Source: Dyadobacter sp. CY261
Lineage (GTDB): Bacteria; Bacteroidota; Bacteroidia; Cytophagales; Spirosomataceae
Direction of reading: 5' to 3'
Assembly: GCF_021440085.1 (NCBI RefSeq)
Contig: NZ_JAKCPW010000011.1
Coordinates: 248,001-312,000 of the forward strand
DNA: 64,000 nucleotides
In this document: piece by piece, positions 9,154 to 18,420 of the stretch
Position numbering within the stretch: the stretch's first letter is position 1
Layout of the letters: every line of letters begins with the position of its first letter
Translations under genes and position numbers: made by a program
Notes under the pieces: generated by a model
Databases searched by the model: none
Told to the model about the DNA's origin: nothing
What the model saw: the letters and a program-made list of their open reading frames with translations, nothing else

Positions 9154-9276
9154 CTATCGCCGAACCTCAGTATTACGCTTTTGCTTAGGGCTTCTGGTCA
9201 GGTGAACGATAAATCGTAAGGCCCAGTAAATCAGCAGGGCTTCCACCAAAGAGAGGTACAAGTACAGGATTCCCAT
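9154..9276 (-). CDS. Possible small membrane protein (40 aa)
   Basis: From ATG 9276 the minus strand encodes about 40 residues with one strongly hydrophobic stretch (LYLYLSLVEALLIYWALRF) followed by a very basic tail (SPKQKRNTEVRR). It begins 12 bases after the SDR stop, before the tautomerase gene on the same strand. This fits a single-pass small membrane protein with a cytoplasmic basic tail, or the end of a decayed larger membrane gene. There is no homology-based support. Confidence 0.35.
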   Translation of the reverse strand: MGILYLYLSLVEALLIYWALRFIVHLTRSPKQKRNTEVRR

Positions 9277-9287
9277 GAGGTCGCGGG

Positions 9288-10223
9288 CTAGGCTTTCTTC
9301 TGTAATTGTTCGATCATGCTGGTCGACAGATCCCATAGTCTGTCCGCACCGTCAGGGTCCAGGGCATACTTCGCAACTCCGGCGAAGCGCTCGGGCCGGC
9401 TTGTCACGACTTCGGCTTCGTTGCAATCTTCGAAATACGCTCCGCTAACGTTGCGAACGACCGGCGAAGCTGACAGCAATATGGAGGTTGCAGCACCTTC
9501 CTGTACGGTTTTGTGAAACTCGGGTGCCGAACGAAGCTTCCCGCCAACATGCCTTTGCAGGTTTGTCAGAATAGCACCCGGGTTCAATGCATTAACGGCG
9601 ATCCCATCCTCGCGCCAACGCCGGGCAGCACCGACGGCAAACAAAATGCAGGCAGTTTTCGACTGGCCATACGAAAGCCAGGGATCATAGCTTATAAAGT
9701 TGAAATTGATGTCGTCAAACAAAACGGGACAAAGTAGATGTCCGCTTGAACTGACCATCACGATCCGTGCGGCAGGTGCAGCTTTCAGGAATTTATGCAA
9801 GCCTACCGAAAGCGCGAAATGCCCGAGATAGTTCGTCATGAATTGCATTTCGATTCCTTCGGAAATTTTCTGCAGATACGGGATCCCCATGACGCCCGCA
9901 TTATTGATCAAAACATCAAGCGGTTCGTTCCAATTTGACACAAAGCTCCGGACCGAAGCAAAATCGCTCAATTCAAGTTGCTGCACCGTTACTTTCCGGT
10001 TTCCCGTTGCCTGCATGATCTCGTCGGCCACCTTCCTGCCCACTTCTACATTTCTCACGGCCATTGTTACTTCCGCACCGGCCTTCGCCAGCGCTCTTAC
10101 CGTTTCGGCCCCAATGCCGGAAGTGCTGCCGGTGACAATGATTCGTTTTCCGCTGAGGTCAATACCTTCCAGGATTTCGTCACCGGTTGTCTCAAATCCA
10201 TATCCTGTCATCATCGGTTCCAT
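9288..10223 (-). CDS. Short-chain dehydrogenase/reductase (retinol dehydrogenase-like)
   Basis: A 311-residue classical SDR. It shows the TGSTSGIG cofactor motif (TGxxxGxG), NNAGVMG, the catalytic serine in VMVSSSGH, and the YGQSK catalytic motif (YxxxK; Tyr-Gly-Gln-Ser-Lys). The N-terminal extension GYGFETTGDEILEGIDLSGK is typical of the WW-domain-oxidoreductase/retinol-dehydrogenase-like SDR group. It lies 27 bases downstream of the MBL-fold gene in the minus-strand cluster. Substrate not assigned. Confidence 0.9.
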   Translation of the reverse strand: MEPMMTGYGFETTGDEILEGIDLSGKRIIVTGSTSGIGAETVRALAKAGAEVTMAVRNVEVGRKVADEIMQATGNRKVTVQQLELSDFASVRSFVSNWNEPLDVLINNAGVMGIPYLQKISEGIEMQFMTNYLGHFALSVGLHKFLKAAPAARIVMVSSSGHLLCPVLFDDINFNFISYDPWLSYGQSKTACILFAVGAARRWREDGIAVNALNPGAILTNLQRHVGGKLRSAPEFHKTVQEGAATSILLSASPVVRNVSGAYFEDCNEAEVVTSRPERFAGVAKYALDPDGADRLWDLSTSMIEQLQKKA

Positions 10224-10250
10224 GTTGAAAATGTTGGTGTTGCATTGAAA

Positions 10251-11201
10251 CTATGCACCTTTGAAGACCAACCGCGTAAAGAAGGTTGGATCGATGATGA
10301 ATGTGCCCCATTTGGCATCGAATGTAGAGGTAGGCTTTGCCTTAATGACCTCTTCAACCGTCATTCCCTGTTGCTTCAACTTCTTCACAGCATCGTAGAT
10401 GTGAACCAGCATATCCCTATAGGCTATCAGTTGGTTACGGTTGCCGATGGGTCCATGACCGGGTATGATGATCGTCTTGTCCGACGAATGCCCGATGTTA
10501 TGGTTTGTGGCAGCAATCATGCCCTTGATATTCCCTCCGGTATTGTAGTCTATGAACGGATAATGTCCATTCCACCAGGTGTCGGCCACGTGCAGGACGT
10601 CGGCTTTGGGGAAGTATACCGAAATGTCGCTATTCGTATGCGCTGGCGCATAATGCCTCATCTGGATATCCTCTCCGTTAAAAGTCATTGATTCCTTGTC
10701 GGCAAACGTTTTCCCCGGCAGTGCACCCTTCGGAGAGGGCGGGAAAGTAAAATTCCAATCATCCACCCGGATCGTCCGTGACATGTTTTTGAGGGTGTTT
10801 TCGTGGGCTACAATGGCCGCACCTTTTTCGTGTAACCACAAATTCCCGTCGACATGGTCAAAATGCCAATGTGTATTGATCAGGAATTTCAAGGGGGCGT
10901 TTCCCAATTTCGCAAGCGCCGCGGACATATTCGGCTTCGATACTCCGATCCCTCCATCCACCATCAATTTGCCATCTTTTCCCGTCGATACCAATATGTT
11001 TCCTCCTGATCCTTCCAGTACGGAGAGGTTACCGCGAAGCTTTGTAATCTCGATTTTTGCCGTAGCGGCAGCTTTTTTGATGATATTGACCGGGCTTTCC
11101 TGGGCGACAACTGATTTTTGTGAAAGCAAAAGCCCAATGGATATCAAGCTTGCCGATCCAATAAATTTCCGGCGATCAATGTTGATATTTTCCATATTCA
11201 T
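10251..11201 (-). CDS. Exported MBL-fold metallo-hydrolase
   Basis: A 316-residue protein. The N-terminus has a twin-arginine-like signal (DRRKFIGSASLISIGLLL), so it is probably exported folded by Tat. The zinc-binding HxHxDH motif appears as THWHFDHVDG, followed by HTNSDISVYFP, DTWW and the GHGPIGN loop. This is the metallo-beta-lactamase superfamily layout shared by SoxH/QuiP-like hydrolases. Start choice is ATG 11201 or 11195. It lies 22 bases after an MDR reductase and 27 before the SDR. The only clearly exported enzyme in the core of the cluster; substrate unknown. Confidence 0.88.
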   Translation of the reverse strand: MNMENINIDRRKFIGSASLISIGLLLSQKSVVAQESPVNIIKKAAATAKIEITKLRGNLSVLEGSGGNILVSTGKDGKLMVDGGIGVSKPNMSAALAKLGNAPLKFLINTHWHFDHVDGNLWLHEKGAAIVAHENTLKNMSRTIRVDDWNFTFPPSPKGALPGKTFADKESMTFNGEDIQMRHYAPAHTNSDISVYFPKADVLHVADTWWNGHYPFIDYNTGGNIKGMIAATNHNIGHSSDKTIIIPGHGPIGNRNQLIAYRDMLVHIYDAVKKLKQQGMTVEEVIKAKPTSTFDAKWGTFIIDPTFFTRLVFKGA

Positions 11202-11223
11202 GAATAAGTGAAGAATTGAATGA

Positions 11224-12213
11224 TTATGAACCTGCGATCCGGATGATTACCTTTCCTGCGGCATGCCTGCGCTGCAAGTCGGCATAGGCGGTAAGCACAG
11301 AATCCATCGTGTAATCTTTCTGTTCTATCCGCGCGCTGACCTTTCCTGCTTCAATCAGCCTGGTCGCTTCGGACAATATTCTGCCATGATGCGCCCGCGC
11401 TTTGCCGGAGATGAGCGGATAAAGGGTGAACACCCCCGAATAGGTAGCACCACGAAAGGACAATGGCGCCAGACTATGGCTACCCCAACCCAAAATGCTC
11501 ACAACATGCCCGTCATATTGTTTGGCAGCTTTGAACGATGCGTCCAGCGTGGCTCCGCCCAACGTGTCGAAAATGATATCGAAGCCGTCGTCGTTCGTGT
11601 ACTCTTTTACATACGCTTCGACGGACAATGCATGATGATCGACAGGCGTAGCCCCGTAACCGTGTATCAGCTCCATATGGCGGTGGTTAACGGTTGCAAA
11701 AACCTGCGCCCCCATGGCGGCCGCAATTTGAATGGCCAGCTGCCCAACTCCACCAGCCCCGCCGTGGATCAGAACCGTTTTGCCGTGGCCGATTTTCGCG
11801 CGGTCCACAAGCCCTTCCCATGCGGTGATGAACGCCAACGGAATGGATGCATTCTCTTTCATAGTCAGGTTACCGGGCTTGATGGCCAACAGATCCGCGT
11901 CGACAGAGGCGTATTCTGCCAGCGAACCCTGTACGCCTGCGACTCCGCCGATCATTCCATAAACTTCGTCTCCCGGCTTAAACCGGGTCACCCCATCGCC
12001 GACCGCCTCGACGGTCCCGGCCATATCAATGCCTAAAATGGCAGGCAACTTCACCTGAGCATGCAGGGCCTCCCCGGCTACGATTTTCAGGTCGAGGGGA
12101 TTCACGCCGCTATGGCTAATTTTTACGAGAACTTCGCCCTCCCGCGCGACGGGTGTCACAACATCCTTTATCTGATAAGGGGTGTTGAATGCTTCTAAAA
12201 CCAGCGCTTTCAT
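11224..12213 (-). CDS. MDR-family quinone/enone reductase
   Basis: A 329-residue medium-chain reductase: HSGVNPLDLKIVAGE and LGIDMAGTVEAVGDGV in the GroES domain, then the nucleotide loop LIHGGAGGVGQLAIQIAAAMGA (GGAGGVG). The C-terminal AGKVIIRI ending is typical of zinc-independent quinone oxidoreductases. It is a paralogue of the protein encoded at 7337-8281. It starts 16 bases after the AraC stop, so the regulator and reductase are probably co-transcribed. Confidence 0.9.
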   Translation of the reverse strand: MKALVLEAFNTPYQIKDVVTPVAREGEVLVKISHSGVNPLDLKIVAGEALHAQVKLPAILGIDMAGTVEAVGDGVTRFKPGDEVYGMIGGVAGVQGSLAEYASVDADLLAIKPGNLTMKENASIPLAFITAWEGLVDRAKIGHGKTVLIHGGAGGVGQLAIQIAAAMGAQVFATVNHRHMELIHGYGATPVDHHALSVEAYVKEYTNDDGFDIIFDTLGGATLDASFKAAKQYDGHVVSILGWGSHSLAPLSFRGATYSGVFTLYPLISGKARAHHGRILSEATRLIEAGKVSARIEQKDYTMDSVLTAYADLQRRHAAGKVIIRIAGS

Positions 12214-12228
12214 TATTGTTTGATCAGT

Positions 12229-13137
12229 CTAAGGTATGTTAGGGGCAAGTTTGCTTCTGAATTTTGAGAAACTGAGTCCGCTCTTCTGCTTGAAAAATTT
12301 GCTGAAATGACAAATGTCATCAAAGCCCATTTCATAGGCGATCTGTTTCATGCTCTTCGGTGAATAGGTGGCCCAATATTTCGCTTCGGATATCATTCGC
12401 TGCTGGATATGATGCCTTGCGCTACGTCCTGTTTCCTTCTTGATGGTGGCGTTGAGATGATTTCTTGTGACCGACAGATCGGACGCATAAGCGCTTACGG
12501 TCCTCTTAATGATGCTATCCGAGTTAATCAGATCCATGAACCTGCTCACCAATGCACTGCTTGCATTCAGGGCGGCCGAAGGTAGGTTTGCCTCTCTGGA
12601 CAGTTGAATGAACAGTATTTTCAAGAGGCCTTTAAGAATTGCCGATTTGAAAAAGCCGGTCTTTGCCTGCTCATTCGATAACATTCGACCGATCTCTTCA
12701 ACCATTGGCCGCTCACCATGTTCGAGCGGTAAAGCCAGGAAGCAGGTGTTGTATGCATGTTCGAGCAAATGCGAAATGTGCGCATACACAGTGCCGCTAT
12801 CCGCAAGAAAATCTTTCGAAAAACAAATCCGGAACCCTTCCAGACGGGCGGTATTTTGAAACAGATAAGAACGGCCCGGCGTTAGCACCAGGATCATATC
12901 TTCGCTGATCTTTTGCATTCTCCTCTCGCATCGGAGCGCTCCACTCCCACTTCTGATCCATAGCAGTTCGCAATATTTGGGTAAAACCGGTATTGCGTGC
13001 TCGTGAGGATGATAGGATATGGTCGATTCCAGGTCCTGGATCTCAAAGTGATCGTCTGTCCCCAAGGGCTTCGTCATTGATCCATTGCAAGGACGCGGCA
13101 ATTTCAATTCTTGGAGAATAATTTGCTGTTGGCTCAT
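12229..13137 (-). CDS. AraC-family transcriptional regulator
   Basis: A 302-residue protein with a cupin-like N-terminus (HPHEHAIPVLPKYCELLWIRSGSG, MILVLTPGRSYLF) and C-terminal AraC DNA-binding domain: SDLSVTRNHLNATIKKETGRSARHHI, then MKQIAYEMGFDDICHFSKFFKQKSGLSFSKFR. It is embedded between an esterase gene (42 bases upstream) and an MDR reductase on the same strand. It is therefore the best candidate regulator of the 5-14 kb cluster. Confidence 0.88.
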   Translation of the reverse strand: MSQQQIILQELKLPRPCNGSMTKPLGTDDHFEIQDLESTISYHPHEHAIPVLPKYCELLWIRSGSGALRCERRMQKISEDMILVLTPGRSYLFQNTARLEGFRICFSKDFLADSGTVYAHISHLLEHAYNTCFLALPLEHGERPMVEEIGRMLSNEQAKTGFFKSAILKGLLKILFIQLSREANLPSAALNASSALVSRFMDLINSDSIIKRTVSAYASDLSVTRNHLNATIKKETGRSARHHIQQRMISEAKYWATYSPKSMKQIAYEMGFDDICHFSKFFKQKSGLSFSKFRSKLAPNIP

Positions 13138-13179
13138 CGCAGTAAGGGTTTATAGGTAAACAACAGGATGCTGTAACCG

Positions 13180-14238
13180 CTATTTCAGATATTTCCGAAG
13201 TTCCGCCGCGGCGTGGATGAAGAGCGATTTTGTTTGGGGAATCTCCGCTAATCCATTCAACAGGCCAAAATCATGGATCACACCGTTATACCGTACTGTC
13301 GTGGCGGGCACACCGGCTTCTTCCAATTTCCGTCCATATGCCTCTCCTTCGTCTCTGAGGACGTCGTTTTCTGCAACCTGAATGAGCGCGGGAGGCAATC
13401 CCGTCAATTGATCAATGGTAGCCTGCAATGGGGACGCATAAATGTCCTTTCTCTTTTCCGGATCGGCGATGTACATGTCGTACATCCATTTCATCACCGG
13501 GGTTGTCAGAAACCGTTGAGCCCCGTACAGTTTGTAGGATTCGGTTTCAAAGTCGGCATCCACAATGGGCCACATCATGATCTGTACTTTTATTTCAGGC
13601 CCTTTGTGTGCTTTCGCCATCAGGGTAGTGACGGCGGTCATATTACCACCCACGCTATTGCCCACCACGCCGAGCCTCTTACCGTCGACGTTGATCTCCC
13701 TGCCATGCTCGGCGACCCATTTGGTAGCGGCGTAAATCTGGTTAACCTGTGTCGGGAATTTGGCCTCAGGCGTCCGGGTGTAATTGATGAAAACCGCGGC
13801 ACATCCGGAAAGTACGACGAGATCCCTGACCATTCGCTCGTGCGTCGGAAAGTCGCCCAATACCCATCCGCCTCCGTGAATGAATACAAACACCGGCAGG
13901 ATGCCTTTCACTCCGGCGGGCCTCACCAGATTTAATTTGATAGAAAACCCATCCACCGAAATGGTTTTTTCAGAAACGTCAACCCCCGACAAATCCACCT
14001 TGACTGATTTCTGGGCATTCACTAAAACCATTTGCGCTTCCTGGGGCGACAAAGTTTCGAGCCCGGGTCCACCCGTATTCAATCCTTTCAAAAACGACTT
14101 AACCTGGGGGCTGAGGTGCATGTCGGTTGCGTAATCCTGCGCCTGTCCGTAAGAGCTGATGCTCATCCCAATTACGAGAAGCGCGCCGAATAACAAGCCT
14201 TGTGCCAGCGGCGAGAGCAGATTTGTAAAATTTTCCAT
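13180..14238 (-). CDS. Exported alpha/beta hydrolase, HSL/acetyl-esterase type
   Basis: A 352-residue protein with an N-terminal hydrophobic signal (LLFGALLVIGMSISSYGQAQ). It carries the hormone-sensitive-lipase oxyanion motif HGGGW and the nucleophile elbow GNSVGGN (variant of GDSAGG). The later PALIQVAENDVLRDEG holds the acid residue and VIHDFGLLN the catalytic histidine. It probably hydrolyses short-chain esters in the periplasm or at the cell surface. It is the first gene of the long minus-strand run and thus the likely point of transcription start, about 370 bases from the divergent kinase gene. Confidence 0.88.
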   Translation of the reverse strand: MENFTNLLSPLAQGLLFGALLVIGMSISSYGQAQDYATDMHLSPQVKSFLKGLNTGGPGLETLSPQEAQMVLVNAQKSVKVDLSGVDVSEKTISVDGFSIKLNLVRPAGVKGILPVFVFIHGGGWVLGDFPTHERMVRDLVVLSGCAAVFINYTRTPEAKFPTQVNQIYAATKWVAEHGREINVDGKRLGVVGNSVGGNMTAVTTLMAKAHKGPEIKVQIMMWPIVDADFETESYKLYGAQRFLTTPVMKWMYDMYIADPEKRKDIYASPLQATIDQLTGLPPALIQVAENDVLRDEGEAYGRKLEEAGVPATTVRYNGVIHDFGLLNGLAEIPQTKSLFIHAAAELRKYLK

Positions 14239-14610
14239 GATAAAACTGATTAGTTTGATTTGACATTAACTAAACAATTACAATGCCAAATCGCAATACT
14301 CTATTAATCAGATCTTTACAGATTTTTTGTTAAAAAATAAATAGCGATATATCCTTTTTTAGTGATTTGATATCTGTATTTCAATACAAAAGAAGGCAGT
14401 TGGTAACCTCCATGAGCCCTATGCAAATAGTCCCAACGCAAGTAACCATACGTTAACCCACGTATAGAAATGTCCGTGCGGCTTTCTGAATTTTAAATAA
14501 TTCTGTATTTTTAAACCTGCCGATAGCATCCTCTATCGATCCCCACTTCTCGACGAACTGCTGGACTTTAAATTTCAATACGAAGTGTCTCACCACTAAC
14601 ATTGATACCC
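14239..14610. other. Divergent intergenic region between esterase and histidine kinase
   Basis: This AT-rich gap of about 370 bases must hold the promoters of the esterase-led cluster (minus) and the kinase (plus). I found no exact TAnnTTTG box; TAAATTTC shortly before the kinase is one mismatch away. No gene, hairpin terminator or convincing inverted repeat was seen. Confidence 0.5.
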
Positions 14611-17067
14611 ATGGCTCGTTTGTACAAAATGGCATTCATTCTGCTTTGCTTGAACCTTCCAAACCTCGGAAAAGCCCAGACGCAACCCGTCAGTCGAACA
14701 CAGGACTACTTATGGCTAAAAGTTGCCCATATCTACTACATGGTCATTCGGGAGGGAGCAGTAGATCAGGATAGCTGCCTGATGTTGGTAAGCCAAAAAA
14801 GCCACATCAGCAGATGGCCCGTTGTGACAGAGGGCTTCGGAGCCAACTATTCGAACGCGGATATCTCCTGGTTTGAACGGGGAAACACATCAGCCGGCTT
14901 GAAGCGGTTAGCGGCTTCGAAGGGTGGCGATCATACCAGGCTTTTGCTTCTTCTGGGTGCATACTATGCATTTCAGCCGGGCTATCGTAAAAATGATCTG
15001 GACAGTGCGCTTTCCTTTTTGGAGGCCACGCGAAAGGAAAGTCAGGCACAACGCGATACAACCTTGTGGAACCAGTCTTTATGTCTTCTGGGAAAGACCT
15101 ATTTGAAAACAAACAACACTGATAAGGCCTTTGCAACCTTCGAACAAGCGATCAAGAACGCGCAGAAATCCTCGGATAAAGCACTGGAAGCGAAGGCATG
15201 GGATTACCAGGGCACCTATTGTTTGACAACTCCTAAAACGATCGGAATAAAAATAAGTAGTTGGAAAAAAGCCTTTGAACTTTACGATCAGGTTAAGGAT
15301 CAAAAGAACAAAATCAACTGCGCAACGAACATCAGTTATTTAAGCTTTTTAATTACCGATCTGAAAGAAGCGGAAAGATATGCAGCACTCGCATCGGAGC
15401 TTGAAAAAAGGATCGATGTCCCCGTAAAACATTATACCTACGATTTATTAGCGCTGATTTACGCTGCACGGGGCGAGCATGGGAAAAGCATGCAAAATGC
15501 GCTGGCTGCCGTAGAAAGTGCAGAACAAACCAGGGAGAAATTCGGCTTGGGCTATTTTTACGCGAGAGTCGGCCATATATCGTCGGGATATAACAAATTC
15601 CAGGAAAGCCTAGACTGGTTAAAAAAAGCATTGGATTATTTTACCAAAAACAATGGAGAGTCTGCGGATATTTATAAAGTATTAGCATTGACCAGCGGGC
15701 AGCTGAGCAACCTAAATAGGCATCAGGAAGGAATAGACCTGTTAAATCACTACTTAAAAATTTCACCGCCAAAGTCGGCCTTTGCCTTATACGAAATCCG
15801 TTTGGCATTGGCGGGTAACTACGCGGCAAGTGGGAACTACCCTGCTGCCGAAAAAAACCTGATCTTGGCAAAGGAGGCTGTCGAACGCAGCATGCTGGTC
15901 ACCAAACAAAAACACAACACCCTTTTTAATCTGGAATTTGGACAACTGTACTATGCTTGGGGAAAGTATGGACTGGCGAAAAAGTACCTGAAGTTATTTG
16001 TCGAAAGTCCGGAGCGCACAAATTCAGCGTCGGACAATACGTTAACTGCCTATTACCGCTTATACAAAATTGATTCGACCGAAGGCAATTATGCATCAGC
16101 GCTCAACTACCACGTACTTTACAGTGCTCTCAAAGATTCAACGAGATCGGAAAAACAAAACCAATTGATTGAAACGCTGCGTGTACAATATAAAACAGAA
16201 CAAAACCAGCGGGATATTGCCAGCTTAACAAAAGAAAAGACCTTCGAGCAAGAGCGTGTAGCACAAACAAAGAAAATGGCTTATGGAGGATTTGCCGGCG
16301 CTTCCATCATCATACTTTTGCTTTTGAACAGATATTACACCAATTCCAGGCAGAAGTTGGAAATGAATAAAAAGAATGAGCAGTTGCAGGTTTTAATTAA
16401 AGACAAAGACAGCCTCATTATTTCCAAAGAATGGTTGTTGAAAGAGGTGCATCACAGGGTTAAGAATAACCTTCATACGGTTATTTGCCTCCTTGAATCA
16501 CAAGCTGCATACTTGAAAGACGATGCATTGAAGGCGCTGGAAATCAGCCAGCACCGCATTTATGCCATGTCACTCATCCATCAGAAACTTTACCAGTCAG
16601 ATGACCTGAAAACGGTAAACATGTCCATATTCATTCCCGAATTCATGAATTACCTTTCGGAAAGTTTCGAGGTCAATAAAAGAATATACTTTGACCTGGA
16701 TATCGCCGACATAGAGTTGGAAGTGGCGCAGGCCGTTCCTTTGTCACTAATTTTAAACGAGGCGGTAACCAATTCAATTAAGTATGCTTTTGCAAAACGG
16801 GATACAGGAAGGATTTCCGTATGGATGGCTCAGGAAGACCAACAGGTCACGATGTGCATTGCCGACGATGGTGTGGGCATTGATCCCGAGAGTCTTCGTT
16901 CGAAACCAAATTCATTGGGAATGAAGCTCATCAAAGGTTTAAGTGAAGATATCAATGCTGAATTTCATATTGAGAATAGCGGTGGGACTAAGATTACATT
17001 GGTCTTCACGACTAAGCTGTATGAACATCTCCGCACACATGAACCGGTTCAACAGATAGAGGCTTGA
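14611..17067 (+). CDS. TPR-repeat sensor histidine kinase (HisKA_2 type)
   Basis: An 818-residue protein from ATG 14611; a TTG nine bases upstream is less likely. A signal peptide (MAFILLCLNLPNLGKAQ) leads a periplasmic part of about 500 residues built of tetratricopeptide-like helices. A transmembrane segment follows at about 556-575 (YGGFAGASIIILLLL), then a coiled linker. The kinase core has the HisKA_2 motif KEVHHRVKNNLHTV (His-His at about 614-615), an N box LILNEAVTNSIKYAF, G1 DDGVGIDP and G2 SLGMKLIKGL. It should autophosphorylate and pass the phosphate to a response regulator; the receiver-containing activator at 18421-19899 is the nearest candidate. Confidence 0.92.
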   Translation: MARLYKMAFILLCLNLPNLGKAQTQPVSRTQDYLWLKVAHIYYMVIREGAVDQDSCLMLVSQKSHISRWPVVTEGFGANYSNADISWFERGNTSAGLKRLAASKGGDHTRLLLLLGAYYAFQPGYRKNDLDSALSFLEATRKESQAQRDTTLWNQSLCLLGKTYLKTNNTDKAFATFEQAIKNAQKSSDKALEAKAWDYQGTYCLTTPKTIGIKISSWKKAFELYDQVKDQKNKINCATNISYLSFLITDLKEAERYAALASELEKRIDVPVKHYTYDLLALIYAARGEHGKSMQNALAAVESAEQTREKFGLGYFYARVGHISSGYNKFQESLDWLKKALDYFTKNNGESADIYKVLALTSGQLSNLNRHQEGIDLLNHYLKISPPKSAFALYEIRLALAGNYAASGNYPAAEKNLILAKEAVERSMLVTKQKHNTLFNLEFGQLYYAWGKYGLAKKYLKLFVESPERTNSASDNTLTAYYRLYKIDSTEGNYASALNYHVLYSALKDSTRSEKQNQLIETLRVQYKTEQNQRDIASLTKEKTFEQERVAQTKKMAYGGFAGASIIILLLLNRYYTNSRQKLEMNKKNEQLQVLIKDKDSLIISKEWLLKEVHHRVKNNLHTVICLLESQAAYLKDDALKALEISQHRIYAMSLIHQKLYQSDDLKTVNMSIFIPEFMNYLSESFEVNKRIYFDLDIADIELEVAQAVPLSLILNEAVTNSIKYAFAKRDTGRISVWMAQEDQQVTMCIADDGVGIDPESLRSKPNSLGMKLIKGLSEDINAEFHIENSGGTKITLVFTTKLYEHLRTHEPVQQIEA

Positions 17068-17075
17068 TGTCGTCT

Positions 17076-18206
17076 TCAGTCCCTGCTCGAAGCGTAGTGC
17101 TGTTTACAGATGCCCAGTCGCTTCATTTTCGAGTTAAGCGTACTGGGATGAACGCCCAGAATTTCTGCCGCACCGCAATCGCCGGCAACTTTTCCTTTGC
17201 AAAATTTCAGCACTTTAAGAATGTGGTCCCGCTCATTCTCATCGATCGTTTTGAGTACCGCATGCTCGGAAGCTTCGGGCTTCTCCGGTTGGCGCATGCG
17301 TGCAGGAAATGGGACATGCGTTAAGGAGGGTCCCGTTGAAAGCAAAACGCTTCGCTCGATCAGGTGTTCAAGCTGCCTGACATTTCCGGGCCAATCATAG
17401 TGCACCAGCTCGCCGATTACGCCTTGGTCTATACTGACGATTTTACGGCCGGCTTTCTGAGCATATTTCGATATGAAATGGGCCGCAAGCAAGGGAATGT
17501 CCTCCCGTCGTTCCCTCAGCGGAGGAAGGTTGATCGGGAATATGTTAAGCCGGTAGTAAAGATCACTTCGAAAGCGCCCCTCTGCCACTTCCTTTTCCAG
17601 GTCTCGGTTCGTTGCTGCGATGATCCTGACATCCACCTTGATCGTATTTTTACCTCCGATGCGCTCAATTTCCCGTTCTTGCAGCACCCTTAGCAGCTTG
17701 ACCTGAATGTCCAGAGGCATTTCGCCGACTTCATCTAAAAACAAAGTGCCTTTATGGGCAAGCTCAAACTTACCTAACCTTCGCTCCGCGGCACCGGTGA
17801 AGCTCCCGCGCTCATGGCCAAACAATTCACTTTCTATTAAATTGGCCGGCAATGCGGCACAATTGACTTTTACCATGGTTGCATTCCTGCGGGGCGAATT
17901 GCTGTGAATAGCACGCGCAACCAATTCCTTTCCAGTTCCAGTTTCGCCAAGCAGCAGGACCGTGCTGTCCGACGAAGCAACCAGATTAACCAGCCGGCTC
18001 ACCCTTTTTATGCCAGCGCTTTTCCCAAATATTTCAGCACCAAACGGGTTGGAATCAATCAAATCATTTAAGTCCACGCACTTTCCAACCGGCGGTGAAC
18101 CTATGGCCGAATCGAGGTTGTCGGGCAGAAATTGTAGCTGCTCGCCCGCGAGTTCGATGAAGTAATGTCCACTGGTTTGATAGAAAGAATCGGCTTGTGC
18201 TCTCAT
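17076..18206 (-). CDS. Sigma-54-dependent activator without receiver domain
   Basis: A 376-residue protein from ATG 18206 (MRAQADSF); a TTG reading from 18248 is possible. It has a short N-terminal region of about 75 residues, then an AAA+ domain with Walker A GETGTGKE, the sigma-54 contact loop GSFTGA (usual GAFTGA) and Walker B GTLFLDEVGE. A Fis-type helix-turn-helix ends it (GAAEILGVHPSTLNSKMKRLGI). The N-terminal region is too short for a receiver or GAF domain and shows an EL-GEQLQF-like stretch of unknown role. It converges on the kinase gene with only 8 bases between stops. Confidence 0.9.
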   Translation of the reverse strand: MRAQADSFYQTSGHYFIELAGEQLQFLPDNLDSAIGSPPVGKCVDLNDLIDSNPFGAEIFGKSAGIKRVSRLVNLVASSDSTVLLLGETGTGKELVARAIHSNSPRRNATMVKVNCAALPANLIESELFGHERGSFTGAAERRLGKFELAHKGTLFLDEVGEMPLDIQVKLLRVLQEREIERIGGKNTIKVDVRIIAATNRDLEKEVAEGRFRSDLYYRLNIFPINLPPLRERREDIPLLAAHFISKYAQKAGRKIVSIDQGVIGELVHYDWPGNVRQLEHLIERSVLLSTGPSLTHVPFPARMRQPEKPEASEHAVLKTIDENERDHILKVLKFCKGKVAGDCGAAEILGVHPSTLNSKMKRLGICKQHYASSRD

Positions 18207-18420
18207 TGCCTGGCAGATGTGACTATGGTGAAATAGGTGGTCGTGCAATATGCGTCTCGCATTTTATTGCATTCGACTATACCAAGAAGTCAATTATCAT
18301 ACCAATAGTTAACATTCTGCTTATTAAACACTTATATGAATATTCCGTCAAAATATTTGTTATATTTCACAAAAAATGAAGCTACATTAGTGACATTTCA
18401 CCAACCCAACCGTGTCTCAT

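Noticed and set aside
11263..12036. Plus-strand open frame of 257 codons opposite the MDR reductase
   Set aside because: Antisense shadow of a gene with a clear GGAGGVG nucleotide motif.
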